DNA of 64,000 bases from Dankookia rubra (GCF_004355005.1 NZ_SMSJ01000003.1:219858-283857); one strand, 5' to 3'. Counted from the stretch's first letter, positions 8,535 through 18,152 are shown. The notes: generated by a model from the sequence alone, not told the origin. Program-made: numbers and translations.

Positions 8535-9296
8535 CTATTGCGGCGGCAGCCGCAGCGCGCCGTCGAGCCGGATGGCCTCTCCGTTCAGCATCGAGTTGCC
8601 GGCGATCGCCAGCACCAGCCGGGCGAAATCCCCGGCCTCGCCCAGCCGCTTCGGGAAGAGCGGCAGCTTCAGCAGGGCGTCGCGCGCCGGGTCGGGCAGG
8701 CCGGCCAGCATCGGCGTCTCCATCAGCCCGGGCGCGATGGTCATCACCCGGATGCCGCTTCGCGCCAGCTCCCGCGCCGCCGGCAGGGCCAGGCCAACCA
8801 CGCCGGCCTTGCTGGCGGCATAGGCGCATTGGCCGAACTGGCCCTCATAGGCGGCGATCGAGGCGGTGTTGATGATCAGCCCGCGCTCTCCGTCGGGCCC
8901 CGCCGGCTGCCCCGCCTGCATCCGCTCGGCCGCCAGCCGCAGCACGTTGAAGGTGCCGATCAGGTTGACGCGGATGACCTTCTCGAACAGCGCCAGGTCG
9001 TGCGGCCCGTCGCGGCCGACGACGCGGGCCGGCGGCGCGATGCCGGCGCAGGAGACCGCGAGGCGGATCGGCCCGAGCTTCGCCGCCGCATCCAGCGCCG
9101 CGCCCACCGCCGCCGGGTCGGCCACGTCGCCCGCCGCGGCGACGCCGCCGATCCGGCCGGCGACGGCCTCGGCCGCCTCGGCCCGCATGTCGAGAACCAC
9201 CACCCTGGCCCCGGCCGCCGCGAGCGCCTCGGCGGTCGCGGCGCCGAGCCCGGAGCCGCCGCCGGTGACGAGGGCTGCGATGCCCGTGAGTTCCAT
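8535..9296 (-). CDS. SDR, type II 3-hydroxyacyl-CoA dehydrogenase-like
   Basis: 253 residues. The NAD-binding motif is TGGGSGLGAATAEAL (residues ~12-26). D36 after the second strand (VVVLDMRAEA) predicts NAD+ preference. The active site is NTASIAAYEGQFGQCAYAASKAGV with catalytic Ser, Tyr and Lys. The insertion RDGPHDLALFEKVIRVNLIGTFNVLRLAAERM is diagnostic of the HSD17B10/type II HADH branch, which oxidises short 3-hydroxyacyl-CoAs and some steroids. The MFS gene follows 14 bp downstream. Confidence 0.85.
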   Translation of the reverse strand: MELTGIAALVTGGGSGLGAATAEALAAAGARVVVLDMRAEAAEAVAGRIGGVAAAGDVADPAAVGAALDAAAKLGPIRLAVSCAGIAPPARVVGRDGPHDLALFEKVIRVNLIGTFNVLRLAAERMQAGQPAGPDGERGLIINTASIAAYEGQFGQCAYAASKAGVVGLALPAARELARSGIRVMTIAPGLMETPMLAGLPDPARDALLKLPLFPKRLGEAGDFARLVLAIAGNSMLNGEAIRLDGALRLPPQ

Positions 9297-9370
9297 CCCG
9301 CTTCCCCTGGCCCTGTCCCGGGCGGGAGGCTCCGCCCAAAGCCCCGCCGGGTCAACGCACCGGGCGGAGC

Positions 9371-10648
9371 CTAGTCGGCGTATTCGAAGACGACGCGGGA
9401 GACCGCGAAGGAGAGCTGCCGGCGGTCGCTGCCGGCGCCGTCCTCGGCCGGGCTGCCACCGGTGAGGCTGGCCAGCCGCAGCAGCCGCAGCGGCTGCGGT
9501 CCCTCGGGATGGGTCAGCCGCACCGTGAAGCCGCCGCCCGCTTCGGCGACCGTCACCTCGGCCGCCGCCGCGTCCATCTGCGCGGTGACCGAGGGCAGGC
9601 TGGCGCGATAAAGATGGCAAATGTCCAACGTGACGCTGGCCACCGCCCGGTCGGGCGCCGGATTCAGCAGCAGGCCGCGCGGGCCCATCCAGCGGAAGCT
9701 GCCGGACGGGTAGATCTCCTCGCGGTGCCAGCCGGTGCCGAACAGCGCGGCCTCGGGCGGCACCGCGAGCCGCCGCGCCGCCACGTCCAGCACCGGATCG
9801 CCGGCCTGCGCCGGGCCGGCGGTCTCCAGCAGCGCGCGCAGCGCATCCGGCTCGCGCCCCGGCGCGGCCGCCAGCCGGTCCAGCAGCAGCGTCGACGCAG
9901 CGGCGATGAAGGCGTCGATGCGGTCCTGCTGCAGCGCCAGTTGCCGTTGCAGCGTCGCCTGCAGCGCCTGCTGCGAGGCGGCGGCTTCGTCTTCCATCTG
10001 GCGGATGCGGCCCTCGAGTTCGATCAGCCGGCGCTCGGCCTCGCCGATACCGCTGCGACCCCAGGCGATGCTGGCGGCCGGCGCATCCTGGCCGACCAGC
10101 ATCAGCGTCACCGACAGGCCGGATTCCGTCAGGTCGGTCGGCAGGATCGGCACCGACAGCCGGAAGGCGCAGCCGCCCTCGGGCAGCGCGATCGGCGGTT
10201 CGGTGCCGACGATCCGCGCGCCGCTGCCGTTGATGCGGGCATAGAGCACCGGATCGAGCAGGCCGTTGCGCGCCTCCCGCCCCGTGCCGCGCAGCACGCC
10301 GTGGTCGAGCCGCAGGTCCTCGATCCGCAGATCGGGTGCCCCGAGCAGCGACAGCGCGACCTCGGCGGACTCGATCCGCCAGGGTGCCACCAGGTCGGCT
10401 GCGTCCGGCGCTGTCGACAGCCGCAATTCGGCCGGCAGCGGTACGCGCGGCAAGCGCTCGACCGGGATGTCGATGACCGCGCCTTCGCGCAACGGACCGT
10501 CGAGCTGACGCCGCCCGACCTCGATCCCGCGGCAATGCAGCAGCAGCGGCGCGGCGCTGCTGAACGCGCGGATGGTTCTGAGGCTCAGCCCGTCGCGGCT
10601 CAGGCCGATGGCAAGAAACGGGAAATAACCAGCCTGGGTGCCATCCAT
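9371..10648 (-). CDS. Unknown protein with central coiled coil, next to glycosyltransferases
   Basis: A 425-residue protein I do not recognise. It has no signal peptide or membrane segment. The N-terminal ~190 residues look like beta-sandwich material (VPLPAELRL, IALPEGGCAFRLSVPI). Residues ~200-250 form a predicted coiled coil (EAERRLIELEGRIRQMEDEAAASQQ). The C-terminal part again looks beta-rich (GSFRWMGPRGLLLNP, VTLDICHLYRASLP) and recalls sugar- or polysaccharide-binding sandwiches, but this is speculative. It diverges from the glycosyltransferase gene at 10762 with 113 bp between, which suggests a shared role in making a surface glycan. Confidence 0.55.
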   Translation of the reverse strand: MDGTQAGYFPFLAIGLSRDGLSLRTIRAFSSAAPLLLHCRGIEVGRRQLDGPLREGAVIDIPVERLPRVPLPAELRLSTAPDAADLVAPWRIESAEVALSLLGAPDLRIEDLRLDHGVLRGTGREARNGLLDPVLYARINGSGARIVGTEPPIALPEGGCAFRLSVPILPTDLTESGLSVTLMLVGQDAPAASIAWGRSGIGEAERRLIELEGRIRQMEDEAAASQQALQATLQRQLALQQDRIDAFIAAASTLLLDRLAAAPGREPDALRALLETAGPAQAGDPVLDVAARRLAVPPEAALFGTGWHREEIYPSGSFRWMGPRGLLLNPAPDRAVASVTLDICHLYRASLPSVTAQMDAAAAEVTVAEAGGGFTVRLTHPEGPQPLRLLRLASLTGGSPAEDGAGSDRRQLSFAVSRVVFEYAD

Positions 10649-10761
10649 GCGGGCGCGCTACCATGGCGCCGGGACGGCGACAAGGAACGAGTTTTCTGGA
10701 CATCGACCATCTCACGGCTTAACCGCCCGGTGACGACGCTTCCCGGGTACTCCACGCCTCG

Positions 10762-12228
10762 ATGACGCCTGCGCGCAATGGCCTGACCGTCTGGACGCCC
10801 TTGCCGCCGGAGCGGAACGGGATCGCCGACTACAGCGCAATCCTGCTCGGCGGGCTTGCCGCGCATTACGACTGCCGCGTCGCCTGCGACGACTGGCTTG
10901 GCCTGACACCGGCCGGGATCGCGGTCGTCGATCCGGCGCTGGCGCATCGCGGCGCCGGTCCGCGCGTGCTGCACCAGATCGGCAACAACCCAGGCCATGG
11001 CTTCGTTCTGCACGGATTGCGCGGCATGCCCGGCGTCACCACGCTGCACGATCCCGGCCTGCTCTACCTGCATGAGACGATGGGCGCGGCTGGCGCGACG
11101 ATCCGCGCCGGGATGGCGGCGGCGCTGCCGGGCCTCGCCGCGGTCTATGGCAGGCAGCACCGCGAGCATGGCATCCAGACCCGCGCCAACCATCTGCTGT
11201 TCGACCTGGCCGGCGAGGTGCTGGCGCGCTCGCGCGCCGTCGTCGTGCATTCCGCCTATGCACGCAACCGGCTGCGGCTGGTGCACGGGCCGGCGGCGAC
11301 GGCGCATGTCGCCGTCATCCCGCATTTCGTGCCGCCCGGCGCGCTGCCCGACCGCGCGGCGGCGCGCGCCCGGCTCGGCCTGCCGCAGGACGGGTTCCTG
11401 GTGCTGACTGCCGGCTTCGCCACCGCGGTCAAGCGTTTCGACTGGCTGATCGAGGCGCTCGCGCTGGCCATCGGTCAGGGCGCCGCGCTGCGCTGGATCC
11501 ATGCCGGCGCGGAGCGGCCGGAGGAGTATGCGCTCGGCGCGGCGATCGCCGCGCGGCCCGCGGTCGCCGCGCGGGCGCATGTCACCGGCTATCTCGACGA
11601 GGCGGCGCTCGACGACCACATCGCCGCGGCGGACCTGCTGGTGAACCTGCGCTTCCCCTCCGGCGGCGAGAGTTCCGGCTCGCTCGCCCGCGCCTTCGCC
11701 GCCGGCACCTGCTGCATGGTCTCCGACACCGCCGCCTATGCCGAGTTGCCGCGCGACGCGGTGCTGCACCTGCCGCTGACCGGCAGCGTCGGGCTGCTGG
11801 CCGAGGCGTTGTGCGCGATGGCGGCCGAGCCGGCGCGGGCCGCGGCGATCGGCGCGCTCGGCCGCCGCCACGCCGAGGCGGAGATGGCGCTGCCCGCCGT
11901 CGCCGCGCGCTACCGCGACGTGATCGAGGAGTCGCTCGGCCGCCCGGTTGCCCCGGACGCGCCGCGCGAGGTGGTGTCGACTTTGGTGCTGGAGGCCGGT
12001 CCCCGGCTGCTGGCCCGGGACCTGGAGGCCGTCCTGGCCGGCCGGCGGGGGCCCTGCCGGCTGCTGCTCGCGGTGCCCGACCTCGCGGCGCTCGCCGACC
12101 TCACGCTCGACCGGCCGGGGCTGCTGGGCGATCTGCTGCCGCTGGCCGCCCGGCTCGTCTCGGTCCGGGTCGAGGCCGCGCCGCGGCCCGGCCTGCTGCT
12201 CGACCTCGATCTCGGCGGGGCGGCATGA
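10762..12228 (+). CDS. Glycosyltransferase, GT4-like (GT-B fold)
   Basis: 488 residues. The N-terminal Rossmann domain has PLPPERNGIADYSAILLGGL, a glycine-rich acceptor loop typical of GT4. Residues ~210-300 begin the donor domain (LVLTAGFATAVKRFDWLIEAL). LRFPSGGESSGSLARAFAAG carries the E-x7-E-like nucleotide-sugar binding motif. The last ~90 residues (after EESLGRPVAP) are an extra domain of unknown role. It should transfer a sugar from a nucleotide donor to a glycan or lipid carrier in the cytoplasm. The stop overlaps the next gene by 4 bp. Confidence 0.82.
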   Translation: MTPARNGLTVWTPLPPERNGIADYSAILLGGLAAHYDCRVACDDWLGLTPAGIAVVDPALAHRGAGPRVLHQIGNNPGHGFVLHGLRGMPGVTTLHDPGLLYLHETMGAAGATIRAGMAAALPGLAAVYGRQHREHGIQTRANHLLFDLAGEVLARSRAVVVHSAYARNRLRLVHGPAATAHVAVIPHFVPPGALPDRAAARARLGLPQDGFLVLTAGFATAVKRFDWLIEALALAIGQGAALRWIHAGAERPEEYALGAAIAARPAVAARAHVTGYLDEAALDDHIAAADLLVNLRFPSGGESSGSLARAFAAGTCCMVSDTAAYAELPRDAVLHLPLTGSVGLLAEALCAMAAEPARAAAIGALGRRHAEAEMALPAVAARYRDVIEESLGRPVAPDAPREVVSTLVLEAGPRLLARDLEAVLAGRRGPCRLLLAVPDLAALADLTLDRPGLLGDLLPLAARLVSVRVEAAPRPGLLLDLDLGGAA

Positions 12229-13184
12229 GCGCCGCGGCGATCCTCGCCAGCCTGCTGCGGGAGGCGCTGCCGGAGGCCACGGTGCTGGACTTCGGCCTGC
12301 CCGCGGGCCGTGTCTTCCCCTGGTGGCCGGGCGCCCGCTGCGGCATCGCCGATCCCGCCGCCCTGCCGCCGGCCGAAGCCGCGCTGCTGCGCCGCTTCCG
12401 CCTGGGGCCGGCCGGCCTGCCGGTCTGCGGGCTCGACGCGGCGGCGGATGCGGCGCTGCTGGCGGGCGCGCCGGCTGCACTCGGCGGGGTCTGGCCGCCG
12501 CTGCTGGTGGTGGAAGGGGCGGCCCCTGCGGCGCTGACCCCACTGCTGGACGCCGGGGCCATGCTGCTGCAGCACGGCCTGACCGAGGCCATGGCGCCGC
12601 CGCCCGGCCCGCCGCGCGGCCGCATCATGCTGCTCGGCGGCAGCGTCAGTCGCATCGAGCGCTGGGACCTGCTGCTGCCGGCGGCGCAACTCGGGCCGGT
12701 CTTCGGCCGGATGCAGGCCGCGGCGCAGCCGCTGGCGGCGGCGCTGGGCGGTGCCGCGCAATGGCAGATCGGCGGCCGCACGGTGATGGAGCAGCTGGCC
12801 AGCATCGGCATGTTGGCGCTCGGCACCGAGCAGCTGCCGCCGCTCCGCCTGCCGGGCGCGGCGCTGGCGCACGACCTGCCGCACCTCGCCGCGGGGCCGG
12901 AACTGCCGCTCGGCACGGCGCGGCGGCTGCGGCTGCTGCTGGGCGCGCTGCCGGCCCGGCCGGCCTGGCTGCGGCTGCGGCTGCGCGGGATCGACCCCGA
13001 CCTGGGGCCCGGGCTGTTCCTCGACGGGCTGCGGCTGGACGCCCAGCTGCGGCCGGAGGGCCGGGACTGGCTGCTCGAAGCCCCGGTCGGGCTGCGGCCC
13101 GACCGCGCGGCGGTGGTCGGCCTCGCGCTGCCGGAGCGGGCGCCGCCCGGCGCGCTGCTGCTCGGGCTGGAGGTCGGGCCATGA
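12225..13184 (+). CDS. Unknown protein in glycosylation operon
   Basis: 319 residues, very rich in Ala, Leu, Pro and Gly. It has no family motif I recognise and no membrane segment or signal peptide. Segments such as MLLGGSVSRIERWDLLLPAA and LPARPAWLRLRLRGIDPDLGP suggest an alpha/beta N-terminal part and a beta-rich C-terminus. It starts by ATGA overlap with the upstream glycosyltransferase and ends by ATGA overlap with the downstream one. It is therefore translated as part of that operon and probably takes part in the same glycan assembly. No function can be assigned. Confidence 0.6.
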   Translation: MSAAAILASLLREALPEATVLDFGLPAGRVFPWWPGARCGIADPAALPPAEAALLRRFRLGPAGLPVCGLDAAADAALLAGAPAALGGVWPPLLVVEGAAPAALTPLLDAGAMLLQHGLTEAMAPPPGPPRGRIMLLGGSVSRIERWDLLLPAAQLGPVFGRMQAAAQPLAAALGGAAQWQIGGRTVMEQLASIGMLALGTEQLPPLRLPGAALAHDLPHLAAGPELPLGTARRLRLLLGALPARPAWLRLRLRGIDPDLGPGLFLDGLRLDAQLRPEGRDWLLEAPVGLRPDRAAVVGLALPERAPPGALLLGLEVGP

Positions 13185-14310
13185 GCCTCGGTGCGGGCCG
13201 GGCGCCGCGGCTGCTGGTGGTCTCGCCGGCCCCCTCGCATCCGGCGGACCAGGGCAATTCGGCCCGCATCCAGGCGCTCGGCGCGGCGCTGATGGCGCGC
13301 GGCGTGGTCTGCGACCTCCTCTACTCGAGGGCTGCAGCCCGGCACAGCGCACGGCGATGGCCGGGTTCTGGCACGCGCTGCACGTGCTGCCGCCGGTGCC
13401 GACCGGGCCGATGGGCTTTCCCGGCCTCTGGGCGCTTGACGACTGGTGCGACGCATCGGTGGTCGAGCAGGTGGCGGACCTGCAGCGGCGCTGGCGCTAC
13501 GACGCGGTGCTGGTGAACTATGTCTTGATGTCGCGGGTGCTCGAGGCGGTGCCGGATGCCTGCCGGATCATCGACACCCACGACCTCTTCGGCGACCGGC
13601 ACCTCGTGGCGCTGGCGGCCGGCATTGATCCGTCCTGGTTCTTCACCTCGGTGGCGGAGGAAGGGCGGGGGCTCGGCCGCGCCGACCTCGTGCTCGCCAT
13701 CCAGCAGGAAGAGGCGGACACCCTGCGGCAGCGCAGCCCGACGCCGGTGGCGACCGTCGGCCACCTGCCGCCGCTCGACTTCCTCGAAGCCGTGCCGGCG
13801 CAGCGCCCGCGCGCTGCCTTCGGCTATCTCGGCAGCGCCAATCCCTGGAACCTCGCCTCCGTCCGCATGCTGGACGCGGCGCTGGCGGCGGAGCCCGGGC
13901 TGCCCTGGCTGCTGGCCGGGCGGATCCTGCAGCGGCGCGACCTGTCGCTGGCCAGCGCGCCGGTGCTGCTGCCGCAGGTGCCCGACCCCGGGGTGTTCTA
14001 CCGGTCGGTGGACTGCGTGCTGAACCCGATGGTCCCCGCCACCGGGCTGAAGATCAAGACGGTGGAGGCGCTGGCGCATGGCATGCCCGTGCTCGGCACC
14101 CGGCATGCCTTCTCCGGCCTGCCGGCGGAGCATCCCGGGCATCGCGCCGCGGATGTGGCGGAGATGGTGGAGTTGATGCGCGCCTGGCGCGACAGCGCGG
14201 CCTTCCGGACCGAGCTGGCCCGGGCCTCCCGGCTGATGGCGCTGCGCTATGCGGCGGAACTGGCGACGCAGCACGATGCCTTGGCAGCGCGGCTGCACGC
14301 CCTGGTCTGA
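13181..14310 (+). pseudogene. Glycosyltransferase interrupted by a frameshift
   Basis: Reading from ATG 13181 gives a GT-B N-terminus (RLLVVSPAPSHPADQGNSAR, then MARGVVCDLLY). Around 13321-13327 the frame must change by -1/+2 to continue with LEGCSPAQRTAMAGFWHAL and the rest of the enzyme, which is intact to 14310. The donor-site region is NPMVPATGLKIKTVEALAHGMPVLG, near the C-terminus. The two halves join without loss of recognisable sequence (CDLLY/LEGC), so a single-base indel or base-calling error is the simplest cause. I see no slippery heptamer. An alternative is re-initiation at ATG 13357, giving a 317-residue protein lacking the first loop. Confidence 0.8.
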
Positions 14311-14451
14311 GGCCGCAACGGCCCCGCTCGTTCGCTCCCGCCGAATATAGCGGGCGGGGCAGGGCGCCCCATTGCCGGCGGCGCCCGGCACGGCCAAAGT
14401 GCGGCCCCCAAATCGCCCCGGCCTCAAGGTCGGGGATGGAGGAGATCCCCG

Positions 14452-15888
14452 ATGGCCTATCCGAACGTTCAACTTCACATCAACGGCGAATGGCGCAATG
14501 CCCGGTCCGGCCGGTCCTCGCCGGTCCTCAACCCTGCGACGGAAGAAGTGATCGGTACCTTCGCGCATGCCGGCAAGGACGACCTGGACGAGGCGCTGGA
14601 CGCGGCCGACAAGGGCTTCGCGCTGTGGAAGAAGGTCTCGGCCTTCGAGCGCTCGAAGCTGATGCGCAAGGCCGCCGACCTGCTGCGCTCGCGGGCCGGC
14701 GACATCGCCGTGCTGATGACCCAGGAGCAGGGCAAGCCGGTGCCCGAGGCGAAGATGGAGGTGCTGGCCGGCGCCGACGTCATCGACTGGTTTGCCGAGG
14801 AGGCCCGCCGCGCCTATGGCCGCGTCATCCCGGCCCGCGCCGAGGGCGTCTACCAGCTGGTGATCAAGGAGCCGGTCGGCCCGGTCGCCGCCTTCACCCC
14901 GTGGAACTTCCCGATCAACCAGGTGGTCCGCAAGCTCTCGGCGGCGATCGCCACGGGCTGCTCGATCATCGTCAAGGCGCCGGAGGATACCCCCGCCTCG
15001 CCGGCCGAGCTGATCCGCTGCTTCGCCGATGCCGGCCTGCCCGCCGGCGTGATGAACCTGGTCTATGGCGACCCGGCCGAGATCAGCGAGTACCTCATCC
15101 CGCACCCGGTCATCCGCAAGGTGACCTTCACCGGCTCGACCCCGGTCGGCAAGCAGCTGGCGGCGCTGGCCGGCAAGCACATGAAGCGGGTGACGATGGA
15201 GCTCGGCGGCCACGCGCCGGCGATCGTCTTCGACGATGCCGACCTCGACCTCGCGGCGAAGACCCTGGCGGCGGCAAAGTTCCGCAATGCCGGCCAGGTC
15301 TGCGTCTCCCCCACCCGGTTCCTGGTGCAGGAGGCGATGTACGAGCCCTTCGTCGACAAGTTCGTCGCCGCCGCGAAGGCGATCAAGGTCGGCAACGGCA
15401 TGGACGAGGGCACCCAGATGGGTCCGCTGGTGCATGACCGGCGCATCCCCTGGGTGGACGGGCTGATGGCCGATGCGCGGCAGCGCGGCGCCGAGGTCCG
15501 CACCGGCGGCGAGCGGATCGGAAACAAGGGCTATTTCTATCAGCCGACCGTGCTGACCGGCGTCAACAAGGACGCCCGCATGATGAACGAGGAGCCCTTC
15601 GCCCCGGTCGCCATGATCGCCTCCTTCAAGGATTTTGACGAGGTGGTCGAGGAGGCCAACCGGCTGCCCTATGGCCTGGCGAGCTACGCCTTCACCCGCA
15701 GCGCCAAGACCGCCAATGCGCTGGCTGCCAAGGTCGAGAGCGGGATGATGACGATCAACCATCTCGGCCTGGCGCTGCCGGAAGTGCCCTTCGGCGGCAT
15801 CAAGGACAGCGGCTACGGCTCGGAAGGCGGGTCGGAGGCGATCGAGGCCTACCTGAACACCAAGTTCGTGTCGCAGGCGGGTCTCTGA
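14452..15888 (+). CDS. NAD(P)-dependent aldehyde dehydrogenase, succinate-semialdehyde dehydrogenase type
   Basis: 478 residues, full length for the ALDH superfamily. [22 protein letters not shown] and [10 protein letters not shown] are cofactor-site segments, [11 protein letters not shown] is the Rossmann glycine turn, MELGGHAP holds the general-base Glu, and [13 protein letters not shown] holds the catalytic Cys. [15 protein letters not shown] is the C-terminal family signature. It oxidises an aldehyde, plausibly succinate or glutarate semialdehyde, to the acid. ATG 14452 follows GGAGGAG at ideal spacing. It stands alone, with a strong hairpin just after the stop. Glutarate semialdehyde would fit the nicotinate route at 36-48 kb, but there is no physical link. 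Confidence 0.88.
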   Translation: MAYPNVQLHINGEWRNARSGRSSPVLNPATEEVIGTFAHAGKDDLDEALDAADKGFALWKKVSAFERSKLMRKAADLLRSRAGDIAVLMTQEQGKPVPEAKMEVLAGADVIDWFAEEARRAYGRVIPARAEGVYQLVIKEPVGPVAAFTPWNFPINQVVRKLSAAIATGCSIIVKAPEDTPASPAELIRCFADAGLPAGVMNLVYGDPAEISEYLIPHPVIRKVTFTGSTPVGKQLAALAGKHMKRVTMELGGHAPAIVFDDADLDLAAKTLAAAKFRNAGQVCVSPTRFLVQEAMYEPFVDKFVAAAKAIKVGNGMDEGTQMGPLVHDRRIPWVDGLMADARQRGAEVRTGGERIGNKGYFYQPTVLTGVNKDARMMNEEPFAPVAMIASFKDFDEVVEEANRLPYGLASYAFTRSAKTANALAAKVESGMMTINHLGLALPEVPFGGIKDSGYGSEGGSEAIEAYLNTKFVSQAGL

Positions 15889-15896
15889 CCCGAACG

Positions 15897-15918
15897 GCGC
15901 GGGGGTTCGCCCCCGCGC
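15897..15918. terminator. Bidirectional terminator hairpin
   Basis: A perfect 9-bp GC stem (15897-15905 with 15910-15918) closes a TTCG loop between two convergent genes, the aldehyde dehydrogenase and the ModA-like receptor. There is no U-tract, as is common in very GC-rich genomes. The symmetry suits termination from both sides. Confidence 0.6.
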
Positions 15919-15928
15919 TTCGTCTCCA

Positions 15929-16666
15929 TCACCCCTCGACGCCGGCAGCGTCGAGCGCGCGGCGCGCCTCCGGTCCCGCCAGGAAGCGCAGCAGCGCGGC
16001 ACCGTCCTGGCCGGGCAGTGGCGCCGCCCCATAGACGGTGGTGTTCTGCAACCCGGGCGGCAGCGGGCCGAGATAGCGCAGCCCCGGCACCAGCCTGATC
16101 TCGGTGACGGCACCGAAGCCGATCTCCCGCCCCGTGCCGTGCAGCAGGTGCTGCATGACCTCGGCGCCCGTCGCGTAGTGCCGCGCCTTCGGCGCCATCA
16201 CCGCCGTCAGGCCCAGCCGCTCGAACAGCCGGTCCATGTAGAGCCCGGTCGAGGCGCGGTTGAAGACCACCGCATCCGCCTGCTCCACCGCGGCGCGCAG
16301 CGTTTCCGCGTCGCGGATCGCCGGCTCCGGCGCGCCGGGCCGCACCGCCACGCCGACGCCGACCTTGCCAATCGGCACGGCGGGACCGGAAAGCCGGTCG
16401 GCCAGCTCGGCCAGCAGGGCGAGCGGCGCCACCAGGAGGTCGGGCGTCTCGCCGCCAAGGATCCGCTCCCGCAGCTGCGGCGCGGTGGCATAGGCGATCC
16501 GCACCGGCGCGCCGCCCGCGGCGCGGAAGGCCTCGACCGCCGCCGCCAGCCCCGGCTCGACCGCGCCGCCGCTGAGGACGCTGAGCTCCGCGGCCCACGC
16601 CGACGGCGCGGCGAGCAGCGGGACGAGCGCGAGCAGGGCGCGGCGCTGCATCCTGGGGATCCTCAT
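15929..16666 (-). CDS. ModA-like periplasmic substrate-binding protein
   Basis: 245 residues with a signal peptide (MQRRALLALVPLLAAPSAWA). The mature part begins ELSVLSGGAVEPGLAAAVEAF, as in ModA-type receptors. Further segments are IAYATAPQLRERILGGETPDLLVAP, VVFNRASTGLYMDRLFERLG and GAEVMQHLLHGTGREIGFGAVTEI. The usual ModA ligand serines are not both obvious, so the ligand may be an organic acid or another anion. ATG 16666 overlaps the upstream SDR stop (ATGA); an in-frame ATG at 16651 starting MQRR would give a more typical signal peptide. No ABC permease or ATPase accompanies it. Confidence 0.72.
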   Translation of the reverse strand: MRIPRMQRRALLALVPLLAAPSAWAAELSVLSGGAVEPGLAAAVEAFRAAGGAPVRIAYATAPQLRERILGGETPDLLVAPLALLAELADRLSGPAVPIGKVGVGVAVRPGAPEPAIRDAETLRAAVEQADAVVFNRASTGLYMDRLFERLGLTAVMAPKARHYATGAEVMQHLLHGTGREIGFGAVTEIRLVPGLRYLGPLPPGLQNTTVYGAAPLPGQDGAALLRFLAGPEARRALDAAGVEG

Positions 16667-17439
16667 GCCGGCGGGGCGATCCAGTTGTGCAGCGCCAGGC
16701 CGCCATCCACCACCAGCGTCGTGCCGGTGACATAGGCGGAGAAGCGCTCGGCCAGCAGCCCGACCGCGGCGCGCGCCACGTCCTCCGGCCCGCCCAGCCG
16801 GCCGAGCGCGATCTTCGCGGCCAGCTCGGGATTGGCCTGGAAGCCGCCGCCGGCGATCGCCCCCGGCGCGATCGCATTGACCCGGATGCCGTGCGGGCCG
16901 AGCAGGCGGGCGAACTCCTTCATCACCATGGTCAGCCCGGCCTTGCTGGCGCTGTAGTGCGGCAGGTTGCGCGGGCTTTCCGCATGCAGCGAGGTGACGA
17001 AGACGATCCGCCCCGGCGGCCCCGCCGCCCGCCTGTCCCGCATGTGCCGGCCGGCGAGCTGGCCGAGCCGGAAGCCGGCCTCGAGGTTGACGCCGACCAT
17101 GGCGCGCCAGGCCTCGGCCGTGACCTCGAGCGCCGTCTCGCTCTCCTGCCGCCGCGGGCTGGCGCAATGGACCAGGATGCTGACGCGGCCGAGCGCCGCC
17201 TGCGCCGCGGCGAAGAGCGCCTCCGCCCCGCCGGGTGCGGCAAGGTCGGCGGCGACGAAGCAAGCGTCCCGGCCGGCCTGGCGCAGCGCCGCGGCGGTCG
17301 CCTCGCCCTGTCCGGCATTGACGTCGGCGAGGACGACGCGGGCGCCCTCCGCCGCCAGGGCCTGGGCGATCGCCCGGCCGATGCCGTTGGCGGCCCCGGT
17401 GACCAGCGCGGTGTCGCCCGCGAGCAATGCCTCCGTCAT
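16663..17439 (-). CDS. Short-chain dehydrogenase/reductase
   Basis: 258 residues of classical SDR. TGAANGIGRAIAQALA is the cofactor glycine motif (residues ~15-30). The second strand ends VVLADVNAGQ, whose Asp favours NAD. FVTSLHAESPRNLPHYSASKAGL has the catalytic Ser, Tyr and Lys, and VDGGLALHNW closes the C-terminus. A near-standard N-A-G strand 4 is replaced by HCASPRRQES, which is unusual. It is coupled by ATGA to the downstream ModA-like receptor, so both may serve the same substrate. It diverges from a histidine phosphatase gene. The substrate is unknown. Confidence 0.83.
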   Translation of the reverse strand: MTEALLAGDTALVTGAANGIGRAIAQALAAEGARVVLADVNAGQGEATAAALRQAGRDACFVAADLAAPGGAEALFAAAQAALGRVSILVHCASPRRQESETALEVTAEAWRAMVGVNLEAGFRLGQLAGRHMRDRRAAGPPGRIVFVTSLHAESPRNLPHYSASKAGLTMVMKEFARLLGPHGIRVNAIAPGAIAGGGFQANPELAAKIALGRLGGPEDVARAAVGLLAERFSAYVTGTTLVVDGGLALHNWIAPPA

Positions 17440-17504
17440 GGCGTCCCCCGTTCGTGCCTTGCCGAGTGATTGGCCCGAAGTCCCGGCTGCGGCAAGCTCG
17501 GCCG

Positions 17505-18152
17505 GTGCCGATCCCGCGCCGCCTGCTGCCCGCCCTGCTGCTGCCCGGCCCTGCCGCGGCGGAGGACCGGCCGCGTCCGGTGCCGGCCGAGGCGCCGGAG
17601 GGCCATGCGCTGGTGGCCCGGCTGCGGGTGGGCGGGCTGGTGCTGTTCTTCCGCCATGCCGACACGCGCGGCGAGCCCTGCGACCGCACCTGGCGCATCG
17701 GCGACCGCGCCGGGCAGCGCAACCTGGCGCCGGAGGGCCGTGCCCAGGCGGTGCGGCTCGGCGCCCGGATCGCGCAACTCGGCATCCCCGTCGCCGAGCC
17801 TGTTCTCGCCGGCCCGGTCTCCCGCGCCCGCGACACCGCGGAACTCGCCTTCGGCGCGGCGCGCGTGGCGGTGACCGACAGCCTGCTGGCGGACGACTAT
17901 GCCGGCGCGCGGCTGGACTGGGTCCTCGCCGAGCACCGCCGGCTGCTGGCCGCGCCGGTGCCGCCGGGCGGCAACCGCGTGCTGGTCGGGCACCGCACGC
18001 CGGCCATCATGGTGCTGGGCGATGCGGTCGCCGGCCGGGCCTTTCCGGAAGGGGCGGCGCTGGTCCTCGTGCCCGGCAAGGAGAGCGCCACGCTGCTCGG
18101 CATCCTGCTGCTCGCGCCGCTGCCGGAGGGCGGCTTCCACGCCTGCGGGTAG
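17505..18152 (+). CDS. Histidine phosphatase family protein, exported
   Basis: 215 residues from a GTG start, chosen because it begins a short signal peptide (RRLLPALLLPGPAAA) and avoids overlapping the divergent SDR gene. LVLFFRHADTRGEPCD is the RH-x-x motif whose His is phosphorylated. GPVSRARDTAELAFGAARV matches the S-R-a-x-x-T-A segment of branch-1 phosphatases. LVGHRTPAIMVLGD holds the second catalytic His. It is probably a periplasmic phosphomonoesterase of unknown substrate. Confidence 0.8.
   Translation: MPIPRRLLPALLLPGPAAAEDRPRPVPAEAPEGHALVARLRVGGLVLFFRHADTRGEPCDRTWRIGDRAGQRNLAPEGRAQAVRLGARIAQLGIPVAEPVLAGPVSRARDTAELAFGAARVAVTDSLLADDYAGARLDWVLAEHRRLLAAPVPPGGNRVLVGHRTPAIMVLGDAVAGRAFPEGAALVLVPGKESATLLGILLLAPLPEGGFHACG

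Noticed and set aside
13310-13330. Programmed ribosomal frameshift in the glycosyltransferase
   Set aside because: No X-XXY-YYZ slippery heptamer or obvious downstream structure at the joint; an indel is simpler.
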